Part shown: one piece after another, positions 28,101 through 38,244 of the stretch
How the letters are laid out: each line of letters opens with the position of its first letter
How positions within the stretch are numbered: position 1 is the first letter of the stretch
From: Oligoflexia bacterium
Lineage (GTDB): Bacteria > Bdellovibrionota_G > JANQFH01
Length of the DNA stretch: 64,000 nucleotides
Direction: 5' to 3'
NCBI GenBank assembly: GCA_028277945.1
Contig: JANQFH010000008.1
Location: forward strand, 383,442-447,441
Made by a program: the position numbers and the translations under genes
The notes under the pieces: model-generated
Told to the model about the DNA's origin: nothing
The model's database searches: none
What the model saw: only the letters and a program-made list of their open reading frames with translations

Positions 28101-29373
28101 TGAGATGCTCAAACAACGCCTCACCAAAGGAAACTTGCGTATGCTCAGCACTAGCATCATTCACGGCTTGGCCTACAGCAGCGGCACTACCAACAGACAA
28201 AAATAAAACCGTGCCCTTAAAGAAGATCTTGCCAGCTAACGCACCGCCAGCAGCTACGGCGGGTATAGAGACTGGGGCTGTTACCACCACCACGCCTATC
28301 ATCCCTGTGGTCACTGCAGTAGCCACTGAAGACCAAAAAAGATACTGCCACTTCTTCTCCTCACCCTCGCTCTCTAAATGCTTTTGTTCTGCCTTGAGCT
28401 CCTTCCAAGCCTTGATAACAGAGACCTCTTGGCCCTTTACCTTGATGGCGTGCTGCTTAGGATCTAAACCAAGCTCCTGTAAAGTAACCATCTGCTCGAT
28501 GAGCTGCCAGTCCGTCTTTCGCTCTATACGCTTGAGCAGCTGTACATAGTCGCTGTTGAAATGGCTAAACCCCCGACCTTGTTTAACAGCTGTCTTATTC
28601 TGACGCTGCAACTCCGTGATGATTTTAGCGGTGGTCGCCTCAATCTTTCCTTGCCACGCTTCCTTCGTATACACCCGTGTCGAGTTTTGGGTGCGGATAC
28701 GCTTTGGCATCACCATGTAATCGGTGTTTAAGGGCAGATACGCCTTGCTGAGCTGGATAGGACCACGTGCTGAGGCATCCTTAAACATGTCAATATAGAG
28801 CTGTGGGAAGATAAGCAATAGCGCTGCCTGGAGCTCGGGGTTGTCCTTAAGATCCTTAGGCCACAAACGTGCCCAAGGAGCTAAGTGCCAACCATCAGAG
28901 TAGAGATAGAAACCCTTGGTGTTTAAATAGTCGATGGCTGGCTTGAGTAGAGACAAGGAGGCAAACACCTCCTTAGCATCCACACCGAACATCTCTTGGA
29001 GAATCTTGGTATCCTTGGGCTTGGGTTCCGCACCATAAGTCGCACGTTCAGCAAGATAGAGTTCGAAACGTTTGTAGCGAATCGCAAAGAGAGATGCTGC
29101 ACGCTCCTCTAACTTCTCATACTCTGCCTCAGGTAAATCATCGTAACGCTCAAGCAAAGTACGCATACCTTGCTGGTAACCCTGAGCATCTAAATCCCTG
29201 TTGAAATAGCTATCACTTAAACGAGTCGCCTCATCCATAAAGGGCTGTAGGGTGGTTGGAGCGGCGAAAACGGGATGGAAGAATATGGTAAAGGCGACGA
29301 GGCAAGACGCGCCCATGCCCAATAGTGAGCCTAGGGGATTTGTTCGGTTGGTAATGTAATCTCTTGTAATCAT
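25117..29373 (-). CDS. Giant exported multidomain protein, function unknown
   Basis: Signal-like segment (GMGASCLVAFTIFFHPVFAA); hydrophobic Gly/Ala-rich central region; long Pro/Thr/Ser linker; C-terminal third with internal [LT]YR[YH]LC..T.GF repeats and an RHH-like segment; longer ORF start at 29442 would overlap the divergent TetR ORF. Confidence 0.6.
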   Translation of the reverse strand: MITRDYITNRTNPLGSLLGMGASCLVAFTIFFHPVFAAPTTLQPFMDEATRLSDSYFNRDLDAQGYQQGMRTLLERYDDLPEAEYEKLEERAASLFAIRYKRFELYLAERATYGAEPKPKDTKILQEMFGVDAKEVFASLSLLKPAIDYLNTKGFYLYSDGWHLAPWARLWPKDLKDNPELQAALLLIFPQLYIDMFKDASARGPIQLSKAYLPLNTDYMVMPKRIRTQNSTRVYTKEAWQGKIEATTAKIITELQRQNKTAVKQGRGFSHFNSDYVQLLKRIERKTDWQLIEQMVTLQELGLDPKQHAIKVKGQEVSVIKAWKELKAEQKHLESEGEEKKWQYLFWSSVATAVTTGMIGVVVVTAPVSIPAVAAGGALAGKIFFKGTVLFLSVGSAAAVGQAVNDASAEHTQVSFGEALFEHLIENSTGTFRMMPVLAGISLAPMAVGGGTTLVAGAQAGEAGVMVTQDIIKGLSYLFVGHSAGGAIHSWHDARGSWQRARDATNPYEQDYWRHQGGAQAIDSLTHAVYAFALGRALYKSPPRIGVEQPQALMLTPRQVTPGVFVGSARPLLLETPAGGTPARGGSSARPTQMSDAQLWAALETPSRPPSSSNPVVPRTSSWGEAGNYQNVVRNLPGSSGTRPSAPSPANNSSVATTQRTTTTAQPNTSGRTRSPQNNLQTTTENAPTTTTVPEMPNLVPSLVVPTLVPGVLPETVDDEVLDEEADQEPAITVPQHPDGDVMAPIVIVEPDADAPFETNLPLRFLPDEQEVREAINEEVWEAYRLYRQENPDLSDTDFLNDPMRFILEIPQIQASAAEESVEDNDAVHEEEDQPEEVDAADESERGLPSWVEPAKLVRWIELYRYLCATVQGFGEYMSMEEWIAHGDYVSGDAESGGERNPLLNVNIDDVAKSLETYRHLCNTTPGFKELVMVQVWLVATVSGMLDFSYSGYSIRDRFTGESDYRSTLINALFHAYEEIRSQVENVEDTLTLREWMRLPETINITAKRIVAEYLASVHSGKKEENRSIRFGENIIDILKRIAEVLGVKHLQLITALIQLADAGVRGEVGVNLLEHPLFWSPLERRRFSRRGERVTTLTLDKTTVEALNRLQERFADETFPELIHRIIITFLNRFDRKVRREETGGNHSLFIDEGTFADGLNDGSASPGNLLIPFGTTANPTGPGLMNLTPPTNPPGSPQNLQNYFKTTPGNAPIVPGAASSDEPAESDPSPYKPADDSTFVNLPPDVQDACGGDPRRWVELGRPQDYESLIENALASDNLTGPDVPFLPRQWRGNKDWQKELQEWGYSLWTGWFKYLRGVSDDRIDPDSLEFWAWWSSADNSFHNELLDLGPSNAREALELAVRFIYFCRDSLPQEYLRELYDKLCLSYPDSFNQDLYQDFESFAEYVRRGPAPSGP

Positions 29374-29468
29374 GCCTTTTACAGTGCATCGCTTCTCTAA
29401 AACAGTGTAATACGTTGTACTAGACATGATGCGTAGTGTCAAGTAAAATCCAAGTGATACTCAGTAAA

Positions 29469-30128
29469 ATGTCTTTAAGAGAGGAACAATTGGAAAAAAC
29501 CGAATATAAAGGAGAGGTTACACGGCAAAGGCTGCTTGCGGAGGCTATTGAGCTATTTGCCAAGCATGGCTTTGCAGAGACCAGCTTTCAGATGATTGCC
29601 GATCGCTGTGGCTTGAGCCAGTCTGCTGTGCTCTACCACTTTCGCTCGAAACGAGTTTTGATTGAAGAGGTCATTGGCGCCGTTACCGCTCATAACCACC
29701 ACTACGTTGATAGACACATGCAGCCAACTGATACCGGGGTACAGCGACTGAATAAATTTGCCCTCTACAACGTTGCTTGGGGTGCTGACCATCGCAGTCA
29801 TATTCAGGTGCTCTTACTGCTCTATTACTACGCTTACATAGATGAGCACTTTGAAACACTACACTTCAAATTCTTGGACATTGCCAAGAATCGCATACTG
29901 GGTCATGTGCTTGCAGCTCAGCGAGAGGGAGATATACGAAAGGATCTCGATGCAAAGCGCATAACCGACATTTTGTTTGATATTAAATTGGCAGTCCTTA
30001 CCGAGGCTATTGAAGCGCATGATCGAAAATCAGCAGTTCGAGAATACTCAAAAAAATGGCATACGTTGCTCGGCCAATTCCTTACCTCTGCTGATATCAT
30101 TAAGACATTAAAAATTGACGATAAATAA
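29469..30128 (+). CDS. TetR-family transcriptional regulator
   Basis: TRQRLLAEAIELFAKHGFAETSFQMIADRCGLSQSAVLYHFRSKRVLIEEV. Confidence 0.9.
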   Translation: MSLREEQLEKTEYKGEVTRQRLLAEAIELFAKHGFAETSFQMIADRCGLSQSAVLYHFRSKRVLIEEVIGAVTAHNHHYVDRHMQPTDTGVQRLNKFALYNVAWGADHRSHIQVLLLLYYYAYIDEHFETLHFKFLDIAKNRILGHVLAAQREGDIRKDLDAKRITDILFDIKLAVLTEAIEAHDRKSAVREYSKKWHTLLGQFLTSADIIKTLKIDDK

Positions 30129-30161
30129 CCGCTTGGGTATGCTCGGCTGCCCTAAAAGAGG

Positions 30162-31454
30162 ATGAAGATGCAAACCGATATCCGTGACCTTTCCGCAGTA
30201 AAGAAGCGCATTGAGGTGCGTCTGGCGCCCGAGTTCGTGAAGCAGGAGATGGACAGTGGCTTTGTTAAGCTACAGAGGGGCGTCACCCTCAAGGGCTTTC
30301 GCAAGGGACACGCACCCATGGCCATGGTACGGCAAAAATACCAGCAGGCTGTAGAGGATGAGGTGGTTAGCGATTTGATCCAGCGCTCGCTCAGAGAAGT
30401 TTTGCAGAAGCAAGAGGTGCATCCAGTTGCCTACCCAGTTTTAGAAGAAAAAGACCTTGCTGATGGGCTTAAATTTGCCGTAACCATCGAGGTAAAACCC
30501 AAACTTGAGATTCGCGGCTATCAAGATCTCAAGCTGAAAAGAGAAAAGGTCGAACCGAAAAAGGCGGAGATCGATAAGGTGCTACAACAGCTGCGAGAGC
30601 AGCAAGCAGTGCTTAAAGACAAAAAAGTAACGCAACCACAAAAAGGCGACTACGCCGCCATCTCCGTAGAGCTGCAAGTCGGTGGTAAGCCGTATAAAGA
30701 GGCAGCGATCAAAGAGCGTATGGTACCTGTGGGTGAAGATTATCTGTTGCCCGAGTTAGACAAGACGTTGGTGGAGATGGAAGTGGGAGAAAAACGCCAG
30801 GTCTCCGTAGACTTTCCCAAAGAACATGCGGACAAAAAGCTGGCGGGCAAAAAGGTGCTATGTGAGCTCACCCTGCACGCCATCAAAGAGAAGCTGCTGC
30901 CAGCTTTGGATGATGCTCTGGCTAAGGCGAGTGGCCGAGCAGCAACGCTCAAAGAGCTCAAGGAGAAGGTCGCTACCGATCTGCGCACAGAGGGTAGTAG
31001 GATGCAGCAGCAACAGATTGAGCAACAGGCTCTTGATGCGATTCTTAGCGCCAACCCGTTTGAGGTGCCGCCAACCTTAGTCAAACACCGTATGCAGTAT
31101 CTCATGCAACAGCTGATACGCGCCGGAGTGCAGCCGCAGAATGAGGCTGAGTTCAAAAAGATGGAAGAGCAGGGCTATGAGCGGGCTGTCAGCGAAGTAC
31201 GTAGTGATCTTGCCATTGAGGCCATCGCACGGCAGGAAAAGATTAGCGTTGCCGAGAGTGAGGTGGAGGCGCACATCGAAGCGCTCATTAATAATAGTGG
31301 GCGTGGTGGGCAGAGTGGTAAGCAGAATGACAAGCTCAAGCAGGTCCTCTCCACAGAGCATCAACGCGCAGCGATCCACGAGCAGCTGCTACGGCGTAAG
31401 GTGCTTGCTTTTATCCTCAGCAGCGCTACCATCAAAGAAACGGCAAACAAGTAA
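30162..31454 (+). CDS. tig: Trigger factor
   Basis: [20 protein letters not shown] motif, FKBP-like core, adjacent to clpP-clpX. Confidence 0.95.
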   Translation: MKMQTDIRDLSAVKKRIEVRLAPEFVKQEMDSGFVKLQRGVTLKGFRKGHAPMAMVRQKYQQAVEDEVVSDLIQRSLREVLQKQEVHPVAYPVLEEKDLADGLKFAVTIEVKPKLEIRGYQDLKLKREKVEPKKAEIDKVLQQLREQQAVLKDKKVTQPQKGDYAAISVELQVGGKPYKEAAIKERMVPVGEDYLLPELDKTLVEMEVGEKRQVSVDFPKEHADKKLAGKKVLCELTLHAIKEKLLPALDDALAKASGRAATLKELKEKVATDLRTEGSRMQQQQIEQQALDAILSANPFEVPPTLVKHRMQYLMQQLIRAGVQPQNEAEFKKMEEQGYERAVSEVRSDLAIEAIARQEKISVAESEVEAHIEALINNSGRGGQSGKQNDKLKQVLSTEHQRAAIHEQLLRRKVLAFILSSATIKETANK

Positions 31455-31464
31455 GGGGAACCCG

Positions 31465-32049
31465 ATGAACTTAATACCTATGGTCGTCGAACAGACCCAT
31501 CGTGGCGAGCGCTCTTATGATATCTATTCACGTCTGCTCAAGGACCGCATCATCTTTCTCGGCTCCTCTATCAACGATGAGATCGCCAACCTCATCATTG
31601 CGCAGCTGCTCTTCTTAGAGTCTGACGACCCAGATAAAGACATCAGCTTCTATATCAACTCGCCTGGAGGGTCGGTCTATAGCGGCCTGGCCGTCTACGA
31701 TACCCTGCAGCATGTTAAGTGTGCGGTGTCTACCGTCTGTCTTGGGCTTGCCGCGAGCATGTCAGCGTTGTTGCTGGCAGCAGGTACCAAGGGCAAGCGC
31801 TTTTGTCTGCCGCACTCGCGCATCCTTATCCACCAACCTTTAGGGGGGTTTGAGGGTCAAGCCACAGACATTGATATCCAGGCACGTGAGATTCTCAAGC
31901 TGCGTGAGGAGCTCAACCGCATGCTTTCCCAACATACAAAGCAAGATATTGAAAAGATTAAGAAAGATACGGATAGGGACTACTACATGAATGCCAACGA
32001 AGCGCTGGAGTATGGTATAATTGATGAAGTTCTGAACCGAGATGCCTAG
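31465..32049 (+). CDS. clpP: ATP-dependent Clp protease proteolytic subunit
   Basis: [47 protein letters not shown] (Ser), [10 protein letters not shown] (His); listed ORF 31141 is over-extended. Confidence 0.97.
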   Translation: MNLIPMVVEQTHRGERSYDIYSRLLKDRIIFLGSSINDEIANLIIAQLLFLESDDPDKDISFYINSPGGSVYSGLAVYDTLQHVKCAVSTVCLGLAASMSALLLAAGTKGKRFCLPHSRILIHQPLGGFEGQATDIDIQAREILKLREELNRMLSQHTKQDIEKIKKDTDRDYYMNANEALEYGIIDEVLNRDA

Positions 32050-32136
32050 TTTTCTTGATCTGGGCCCTTGAATTCTCGCTTTGCCTGCCTATTTTATTGT
32101 ATATACTAAAGATATAGGTGATTTTTATAAGGGGGC

Positions 32137-33396
32137 TTGGTGACACGCAAACAGGATAACGATGCGACCAACCTGAGCTGTTCGTTCTGCGGCAAAACCC
32201 AGAAAGAGGTTAAAAAGCTCATTGCTGGGCCGACGGTCTACATCTGTGATGAGTGTATTGAGCTCTGTAACGACATCATTGCCGAAGAGGTCGATCGTGA
32301 CCAGAGTTCTACCACCAAGGAGCAAATCCCAAAGCCCCATGAAATCAAGGAAATCCTTGATCAATACGTTGTCGGCCAAGAACGCGCCAAGAAGATCCTC
32401 TCAGTCGCCGTCTACAACCACTACAAACGGATTCAAGAGGGTAAAAGTGCACCCGATGATGTCGAGCTGCAAAAGTCCAATATCCTGCTGCTGGGTCCGA
32501 CCGGTTGTGGCAAGACCCTGCTCGCACAGACCATGGCAAAGATACTCAACGTTCCCTTTGCGATTCAGGATGCCACCACGTTGACTGAGGCCGGCTACGT
32601 TGGTGAGGATGTTGAGAACATCATCCTGAATTTGTTGCAGGCAGCGGACTACGATGTCGAACGGGCTCAACGCGGCATCATCTATATAGACGAGATCGAC
32701 AAGATTTCGCGTAAGTCGGAAAACCCCTCCATAACTCGCGATGTCTCTGGAGAGGGAGTACAGCAAGCGCTGTTAAAGATTATCGAAGGTACGGTTGCCA
32801 ATGTGCCGCCAAAAGGAGGCCGTAAGCATCCGCAACAAGAGTTTCTCCACATTGACACCACCAATATCCTGTTTATCTGTGGGGGTGCGTTTTGCGGCTT
32901 GGAAGACATCATCCGCAAGCGGCTACATGACAAGAGCATGGGCTTCAATGCCGACATCCGCAGCGTGCTGGAGCGAGACCTCGGCCAAACCCTTGCCGAG
33001 GTTCAGCCAGAGGATCTGTTGCAGTTTGGTCTCATTCCAGAGTTCATTGGTCGATTGCCGGTATTAGCAACGTTACATGAACTTAATGAGTCGGCCCTCA
33101 TTGATATTCTTACCAAACCACGCAACGCTTTGGTTAAGCAGTATCACAAGCTCTTTGAGTTTGAAAACGTCAAGCTGAAGTTCACTAAGGGCTGTTTGCA
33201 TGCCATTGCCAAAGAGGCGTTGAAGCGCAAATCAGGGGCTCGGGGACTGCGCTCAATTTTAGAACACGCCATGCTTGAAATCATGTATGAAATACCGAAC
33301 CAGGATAACATTGAAGAGTGCGTAATCAGTGAGGACGTTGTCGTCAAAGATGAAAAGCCCATTCTCGTTTATAAAAAAGAAGCTGAGAGCGCCTGA
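32137..33396 (+). CDS. clpX: Clp protease ATP-binding subunit ClpX
   Basis: N-terminal zinc-binding CSFCGK...[22 protein letters not shown] 32137 or GTG 32140 start. Confidence 0.97.
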   Translation: MVTRKQDNDATNLSCSFCGKTQKEVKKLIAGPTVYICDECIELCNDIIAEEVDRDQSSTTKEQIPKPHEIKEILDQYVVGQERAKKILSVAVYNHYKRIQEGKSAPDDVELQKSNILLLGPTGCGKTLLAQTMAKILNVPFAIQDATTLTEAGYVGEDVENIILNLLQAADYDVERAQRGIIYIDEIDKISRKSENPSITRDVSGEGVQQALLKIIEGTVANVPPKGGRKHPQQEFLHIDTTNILFICGGAFCGLEDIIRKRLHDKSMGFNADIRSVLERDLGQTLAEVQPEDLLQFGLIPEFIGRLPVLATLHELNESALIDILTKPRNALVKQYHKLFEFENVKLKFTKGCLHAIAKEALKRKSGARGLRSILEHAMLEIMYEIPNQDNIEECVISEDVVVKDEKPILVYKKEAESA

Positions 33397-33412
33397 GATC
33401 AAGGAGTTGTGA

Positions 33413-35872
33413 ATGTCTACTGAGAATCCACAAAATCCATCCCTGCCGGCCCGTAAGCAGACGCGGACGATTCCCCTATTGCCACTACGTGACATCATTG
33501 TCTTTCCGCATATGGTTGTGCCGCTTTTTGTCGGTAGACAGAAGTCTATAGCCGCGCTCGAGCAGGCGATGAACAGCGATAAAGACCTACTGCTGGCGGC
33601 ACAGAAAAAAGCCAAGACCAACGATCCCAATGAGGCTGATATCTATCGTGTCGGTACCCTGAGTACCATTATTCAGCTCCTGCGGCTTCCTGACGGCACG
33701 GTGAAGGTGTTGGTAGAAGGTAAACGGCGGGCTCTGGTCAATAAGTTTGTGCCGCATGAAAAGTACTTTCTTGTTGAAGTTGAGGAAGTCGAAGAGACAA
33801 AGGATGACTCGGTTGTCTTAGAAGCGCTCATGCGATCCGTACACTCTACCTTTGAGACCTATGTCAAGCTCAACAAGAAGATTCCGCCAGAGATGCTGAT
33901 GAGCGTGGCGAGCATAGATGATCCCGCACGTTTAGCCGATACCATTGTCGCGCACCTCTCACTTAAGCTGAAAGACAAACAGGAGATTCTTGAACTGGTT
34001 GATGTTAGGAAGCGTTTAGAGATGCTTTACTCATTAATGGAGTCCGAGATTGAGATTCTCCAGGTTGAGAAGCGTATCCGCAACCGTATCAAGAAGCAGA
34101 TGGAGAAGACCCAGAAGGAGTATTACCTCAACGAGCAGATGCAGGCTATTCAGAAAGAGCTTGGTGAAAAGGATGAATTTAAGAACGAACTCCAAGAGTT
34201 AGAAGAGGCCATCAAGAAGAAAAAGATGAGCAAGGAAGCGACCTCAAAGGTTACCAAGGAGCTCAAAAAGCTGAAGATGATGTCGCCCATGAGCGCTGAG
34301 GCAACGGTAGTAAGGAATTACATTGATTGGGCGCTATCCCTTCCTTGGTCTGAGGTTACAGAAGACAAGATCGACCTTGAGGCGTCTGAGCGCATCTTGC
34401 AGCGTGATCACTATGGCTTGGAAAAGGTCAAAGAGCGGATTCTCGAATACCTTGCTGTGCAGGCATTGGTGAAGAAGATTCGCGGACCGATTCTCTGCTT
34501 TGTGGGCCCGCCTGGAGTTGGTAAGACCTCCCTGGCGCACTCTATTGCCAATGCCATGGGGCGTAAGTTTGTGCGCATCTCGCTTGGCGGCGTGCGGGAT
34601 GAAGCGGAGATTCGTGGCCATCGGCGTACTTATATCGGCGCGCTTCCAGGCAAGATTATCCAATCGATGAAGAAAGCTGGCTCCAACAATCCGGTGTTCC
34701 TCTTAGACGAAGTGGACAAGATGAGCATGGATTTTCGCGGCGACCCTTCCTCGGCGTTGCTCGAAGTTCTTGATCCAGAACAGAACTCAACTTTTAACGA
34801 TCACTACCTCGACCTCGATTACGATCTTAGTAAGGTCATGTTTATCACCACGGCTAATAGCCTCTTCGGTATTCCCATGCCACTGCAAGATCGTATGGAG
34901 ATTATCCGCATTGAGGGCTACACTGAACTTGAAAAACTCCACATTGCCAAGCGCCACCTGTTGGAAAAGCAGATGATGGCAAATGGTCTATCAAAGGACA
35001 ACATTGAATTTAGTGACAACTCTATACGTACCATAATCCGGCGTTACACACGGGAGGCAGGTGTTCGTAATCTGGAACGTGAGATTGCTTCTGTATGTCG
35101 AAAGGTTGCCAAGGAAGTGGTTAACCATAGCAAGGACTACAAAGTACGAGTAAACTCCAAAACCGTCATAAAGTACCTTGGCGTACCAAAGTTTCGCTAT
35201 AGCAAAAAAGAGGAGGAGAGCCAGATCGGTCTTACCACTGGGTTGGCTTGGACCGAGGTGGGTGGTGATATCCTTATGACTGAGGTGACCGTGGTGCCAG
35301 GGAAGGGTAAACTGACCATCACTGGCAAGCTTGGAGATGTCATGCAGGAGTCGGCGCAGGCGGCGTTGAGCTACGTGCGTTCGCGTGCCAGCGCTCTTGG
35401 GCTAAAGCAGGATTTCTATCAAAACGTCGATATTCACGTGCATGTGCCTGAAGGAGCAATTCCTAAGGATGGACCCAGTGCCGGTATTACTTTGGCTACC
35501 TCTATCGTCAGCGCCTTGTTACGTATTCCCGTAAAAAACAGCGTTGCCATGACTGGTGAGATCACCTTAAGAGGCAGAGTACTGCCAATAGGTGGTCTTA
35601 AAGAGAAGATTCTTGCCGCGCATCGGGGTGGTATTGAATTGGTGCTGATTCCCAAGGAAAATGAGAAAGATCTTAAAGAGATTCCGGAACGTATCCGGCG
35701 CGAGGTGAAGATTCATCTTGTAGATCACATGGATGAGGTGCTTCTAAAGGCGTTGATTTTGGAGGACCCGAAGGACTTCTTACGCAAAGACAAGGACATC
35801 ACAGAGCTCGTCATAGATACAACTGCGGTTGGCTCTGATACTACGGAAGACGATAGACCGGCTCCCCACTGA
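33413..35872 (+). CDS. lon: Lon protease
   Basis: LON N-domain, [15 protein letters not shown], catalytic [10 protein letters not shown]. Confidence 0.98.
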   Translation: MSTENPQNPSLPARKQTRTIPLLPLRDIIVFPHMVVPLFVGRQKSIAALEQAMNSDKDLLLAAQKKAKTNDPNEADIYRVGTLSTIIQLLRLPDGTVKVLVEGKRRALVNKFVPHEKYFLVEVEEVEETKDDSVVLEALMRSVHSTFETYVKLNKKIPPEMLMSVASIDDPARLADTIVAHLSLKLKDKQEILELVDVRKRLEMLYSLMESEIEILQVEKRIRNRIKKQMEKTQKEYYLNEQMQAIQKELGEKDEFKNELQELEEAIKKKKMSKEATSKVTKELKKLKMMSPMSAEATVVRNYIDWALSLPWSEVTEDKIDLEASERILQRDHYGLEKVKERILEYLAVQALVKKIRGPILCFVGPPGVGKTSLAHSIANAMGRKFVRISLGGVRDEAEIRGHRRTYIGALPGKIIQSMKKAGSNNPVFLLDEVDKMSMDFRGDPSSALLEVLDPEQNSTFNDHYLDLDYDLSKVMFITTANSLFGIPMPLQDRMEIIRIEGYTELEKLHIAKRHLLEKQMMANGLSKDNIEFSDNSIRTIIRRYTREAGVRNLEREIASVCRKVAKEVVNHSKDYKVRVNSKTVIKYLGVPKFRYSKKEEESQIGLTTGLAWTEVGGDILMTEVTVVPGKGKLTITGKLGDVMQESAQAALSYVRSRASALGLKQDFYQNVDIHVHVPEGAIPKDGPSAGITLATSIVSALLRIPVKNSVAMTGEITLRGRVLPIGGLKEKILAAHRGGIELVLIPKENEKDLKEIPERIRREVKIHLVDHMDEVLLKALILEDPKDFLRKDKDITELVIDTTAVGSDTTEDDRPAPH

Positions 35873-35905
35873 GAAGTTACTGTCGATTTAGAATGATAGA
35901 GGAAA

Positions 35906-37072
35906 ATGCCGCCATTTAAGGGGATTGATTTCTGTTTGCTCGATGAGTTGTTGAGTGAAGATGAACGTCTCGTGCGTGACAGCGTGCGTGACTTTGTTGA
36001 CCGTGAAGTCCTGCCGATCATCGAATCCTGCAATCGTCAGGGGAAGTTTCCTGAAGACCTAATCCAACCGATGGCCGCACTCGGTCTTTTGGGTGCTAAC
36101 TTGGAAGGCTACGGTTGTGCCGGCATGAATCCAGTAGCCTACGGTTTAGCCATGCAGGAGTTGGAGCGTGGTGATTCGGGTGTGCGCAGCTTTGCCTCAG
36201 TACAGGGAGCACTTTGCATGTATCCGATCCTCGCCTTTGGTAGCGAGGAACAGCGACAGCATTACCTTGCAAAGATGGCCAAGGGTGAGATCGTTGGCTG
36301 CTTTGCACTGACAGAACCAGATTTTGGCTCTAACCCAGCTGGCATGCTTACCAAGGCGCAGCGGCGTGGTGATCGTTGGCTGCTTAACGGCACAAAGCTT
36401 TGGATTACCAACGGCGGTATTGCCGATGTTGCCGTTGTCTGGGCCAAAACCGATGATGGTATTCGCGGTTTTCTAGTGGATCGCGACAAGCCAGGCTTTA
36501 GCACAAAAGATATAGCAGGTAAGTTTTCCTTACGCGCTTCTGTAACCTCGGAACTCAGCTTTCAAAACGTCGAGCTTAGTGAGAGCGATCGGTTGCCACA
36601 GGCCGAAGGGCTTACGGCCGCGCTTCGCTGTCTTAACCAGGCACGCTACGGTATCGCCTGGGGTGTGATCGGTTCTGCCATGGCTGTGTACGATGAGGCG
36701 CTTGAGTATAGCAAATCAAGGGTGCAGTTTAGCCGCCCGATTGCCGGCTTTCAGCTAGTGCAGGAAAAGTTAGTGTGGATGGCTACTGAGATTACCAAGG
36801 CACAGTTGCTTGCCCTGCGTGTAGGTCGTCTCAAAGAGGCCAAAAAGGTTCATCATAGCCACATCTCCATGGCTAAAATGAACAATACCTGGATGGCGCG
36901 CGAGTGTGCACGAAAGGCAAGGGACATACTCGGTGCCAACGGTGTTCATGACGAGTACCAAGTGGGACGGCATTTGTGTAATATTGAGTCAGTTTATACC
37001 TATGAAGGTACACATGACATCCACACGTTGATTCTCGGAGAACAGCTTACCGGACTTAGCGCTTTTGAGTAA
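35906..37072 (+). CDS. Acyl-CoA dehydrogenase, glutaryl-CoA dehydrogenase-like
   Basis: CFALTEPDFGSNPAGM, LWITNGGIADVAVVWAKT, YEGTHDIHTLILG. Confidence 0.85.
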   Translation: MPPFKGIDFCLLDELLSEDERLVRDSVRDFVDREVLPIIESCNRQGKFPEDLIQPMAALGLLGANLEGYGCAGMNPVAYGLAMQELERGDSGVRSFASVQGALCMYPILAFGSEEQRQHYLAKMAKGEIVGCFALTEPDFGSNPAGMLTKAQRRGDRWLLNGTKLWITNGGIADVAVVWAKTDDGIRGFLVDRDKPGFSTKDIAGKFSLRASVTSELSFQNVELSESDRLPQAEGLTAALRCLNQARYGIAWGVIGSAMAVYDEALEYSKSRVQFSRPIAGFQLVQEKLVWMATEITKAQLLALRVGRLKEAKKVHHSHISMAKMNNTWMARECARKARDILGANGVHDEYQVGRHLCNIESVYTYEGTHDIHTLILGEQLTGLSAFE

Positions 37073-37104
37073 TCCTACTTGACTCGCTCTTATCATCGCG
37101 GTTA

Positions 37105-38229
37105 GTGTGCGGGTTCATGGCCGCGATACTTGACTACCTCATTCTTCACCATCTTCCAGGTCTGAGTTTTGTTAACAAGAAGCGGATGCTTGCAGAGATG
37201 GACTTCTCGGTCGAGAAGGTCTTACGCCATCCATCCTTACTGTCTTGCTATCAGCAGTGGGGATTCAGCAGCAACAAAGCTTGTCGCAGCTGGGCAGAAA
37301 CAGAATGGCAGCGAGTCAAAGCGGCTGGTATGCAACTTATCTCAATTGCCGACTCTGCATATCCACAACTGCTGCGTGAGATTGCTGATCCTCCGCTTGT
37401 ACTCTATGCCAAAGGACGGCTTGAGTTGCTACAACACCCGCTGCCGTTGGCGGTCGTCGGTGCGAGAAAGGTTTCTGTCTATGGCCAACAGGTTGCGCGC
37501 TACTTAGGTACAGAGCTTGCCGCTGCAGGGTGTTGTTTGGTCAGCGGTTTGGCCTTGGGAGTGGATGGTATTATTCATGAAGCCGCGCTAGAGGTAGCAG
37601 CCGAGCCAGCTGCTACCATAGGTGTGTTGGGCTGTGGACTTGAGCAAATCTATCCGCGCCAACATCAGCGCCTGTTTGCAAGCATGCAGCAGCACGGCCT
37701 AATTATCAGTGAGTTTGCCCTGGGTGCGGCACCCGAGAAGTACCACTTTCCACGGCGTAACCGTATCATCAGTGGCTTGGCACTCGGCACGGTTGTTGTG
37801 GAGGCCGCTCAGCGCAGCGGTGCTCTGATCACCGCGCGTTATGCCATGGAGCAGGGTAGAAGTGTCTTTGCAGCGCCGCAACCGATCCTGTCGCCAGCGG
37901 GCGCAGGAAACAACGCTCTACTGCGCCAGGGGGCGACGCTAGTGTCACAGGCTACTGATATTATGGAAGAAATCATGCCACAGGCGAGGGCGGATTTGCA
38001 AAAGCCAAAAAAACCGATTAAAAGGTCTCGCGACATGGAGCCAGCGTTTGGCTCGTTAGCCGATGCCAAGGTTTTTGCCTTAGTACAACAACAGTCAACG
38101 GCTGACACAGAAATGCTGACCCGGTTAAGCGGTCTGCCGGCGGCTGAGGTGGTGGTTGCTTTGAGCCAGCTGCAGTTGCAAGGAATGATTCAGTGTGGTG
38201 ATGATGGCCGTTATTCTGTTTGTCGATAG
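37105..38229 (+). CDS. dprA: DNA-processing protein DprA
   Basis: AVVGARKVSVYGQQVARYLGTELAAAGCCLVSGLALGVDGIIHEAAL Rossmann core; EKYHFPRRNRIISGLA. Confidence 0.95.
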   Translation: MCGFMAAILDYLILHHLPGLSFVNKKRMLAEMDFSVEKVLRHPSLLSCYQQWGFSSNKACRSWAETEWQRVKAAGMQLISIADSAYPQLLREIADPPLVLYAKGRLELLQHPLPLAVVGARKVSVYGQQVARYLGTELAAAGCCLVSGLALGVDGIIHEAALEVAAEPAATIGVLGCGLEQIYPRQHQRLFASMQQHGLIISEFALGAAPEKYHFPRRNRIISGLALGTVVVEAAQRSGALITARYAMEQGRSVFAAPQPILSPAGAGNNALLRQGATLVSQATDIMEEIMPQARADLQKPKKPIKRSRDMEPAFGSLADAKVFALVQQQSTADTEMLTRLSGLPAAEVVVALSQLQLQGMIQCGDDGRYSVCR

Positions 38230-38244
38230 GAGTCCTGAGATCTT

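Noticed and set aside
27956-28549. 197-aa plus-strand ORF
   Set aside because: Antisense to the giant exported-protein gene; no RBS or domain support
31141-31464. N-terminal extension of the clpP ORF
   Set aside because: Overlaps tig out of frame; canonical ClpP start [10 protein letters not shown] at 31465
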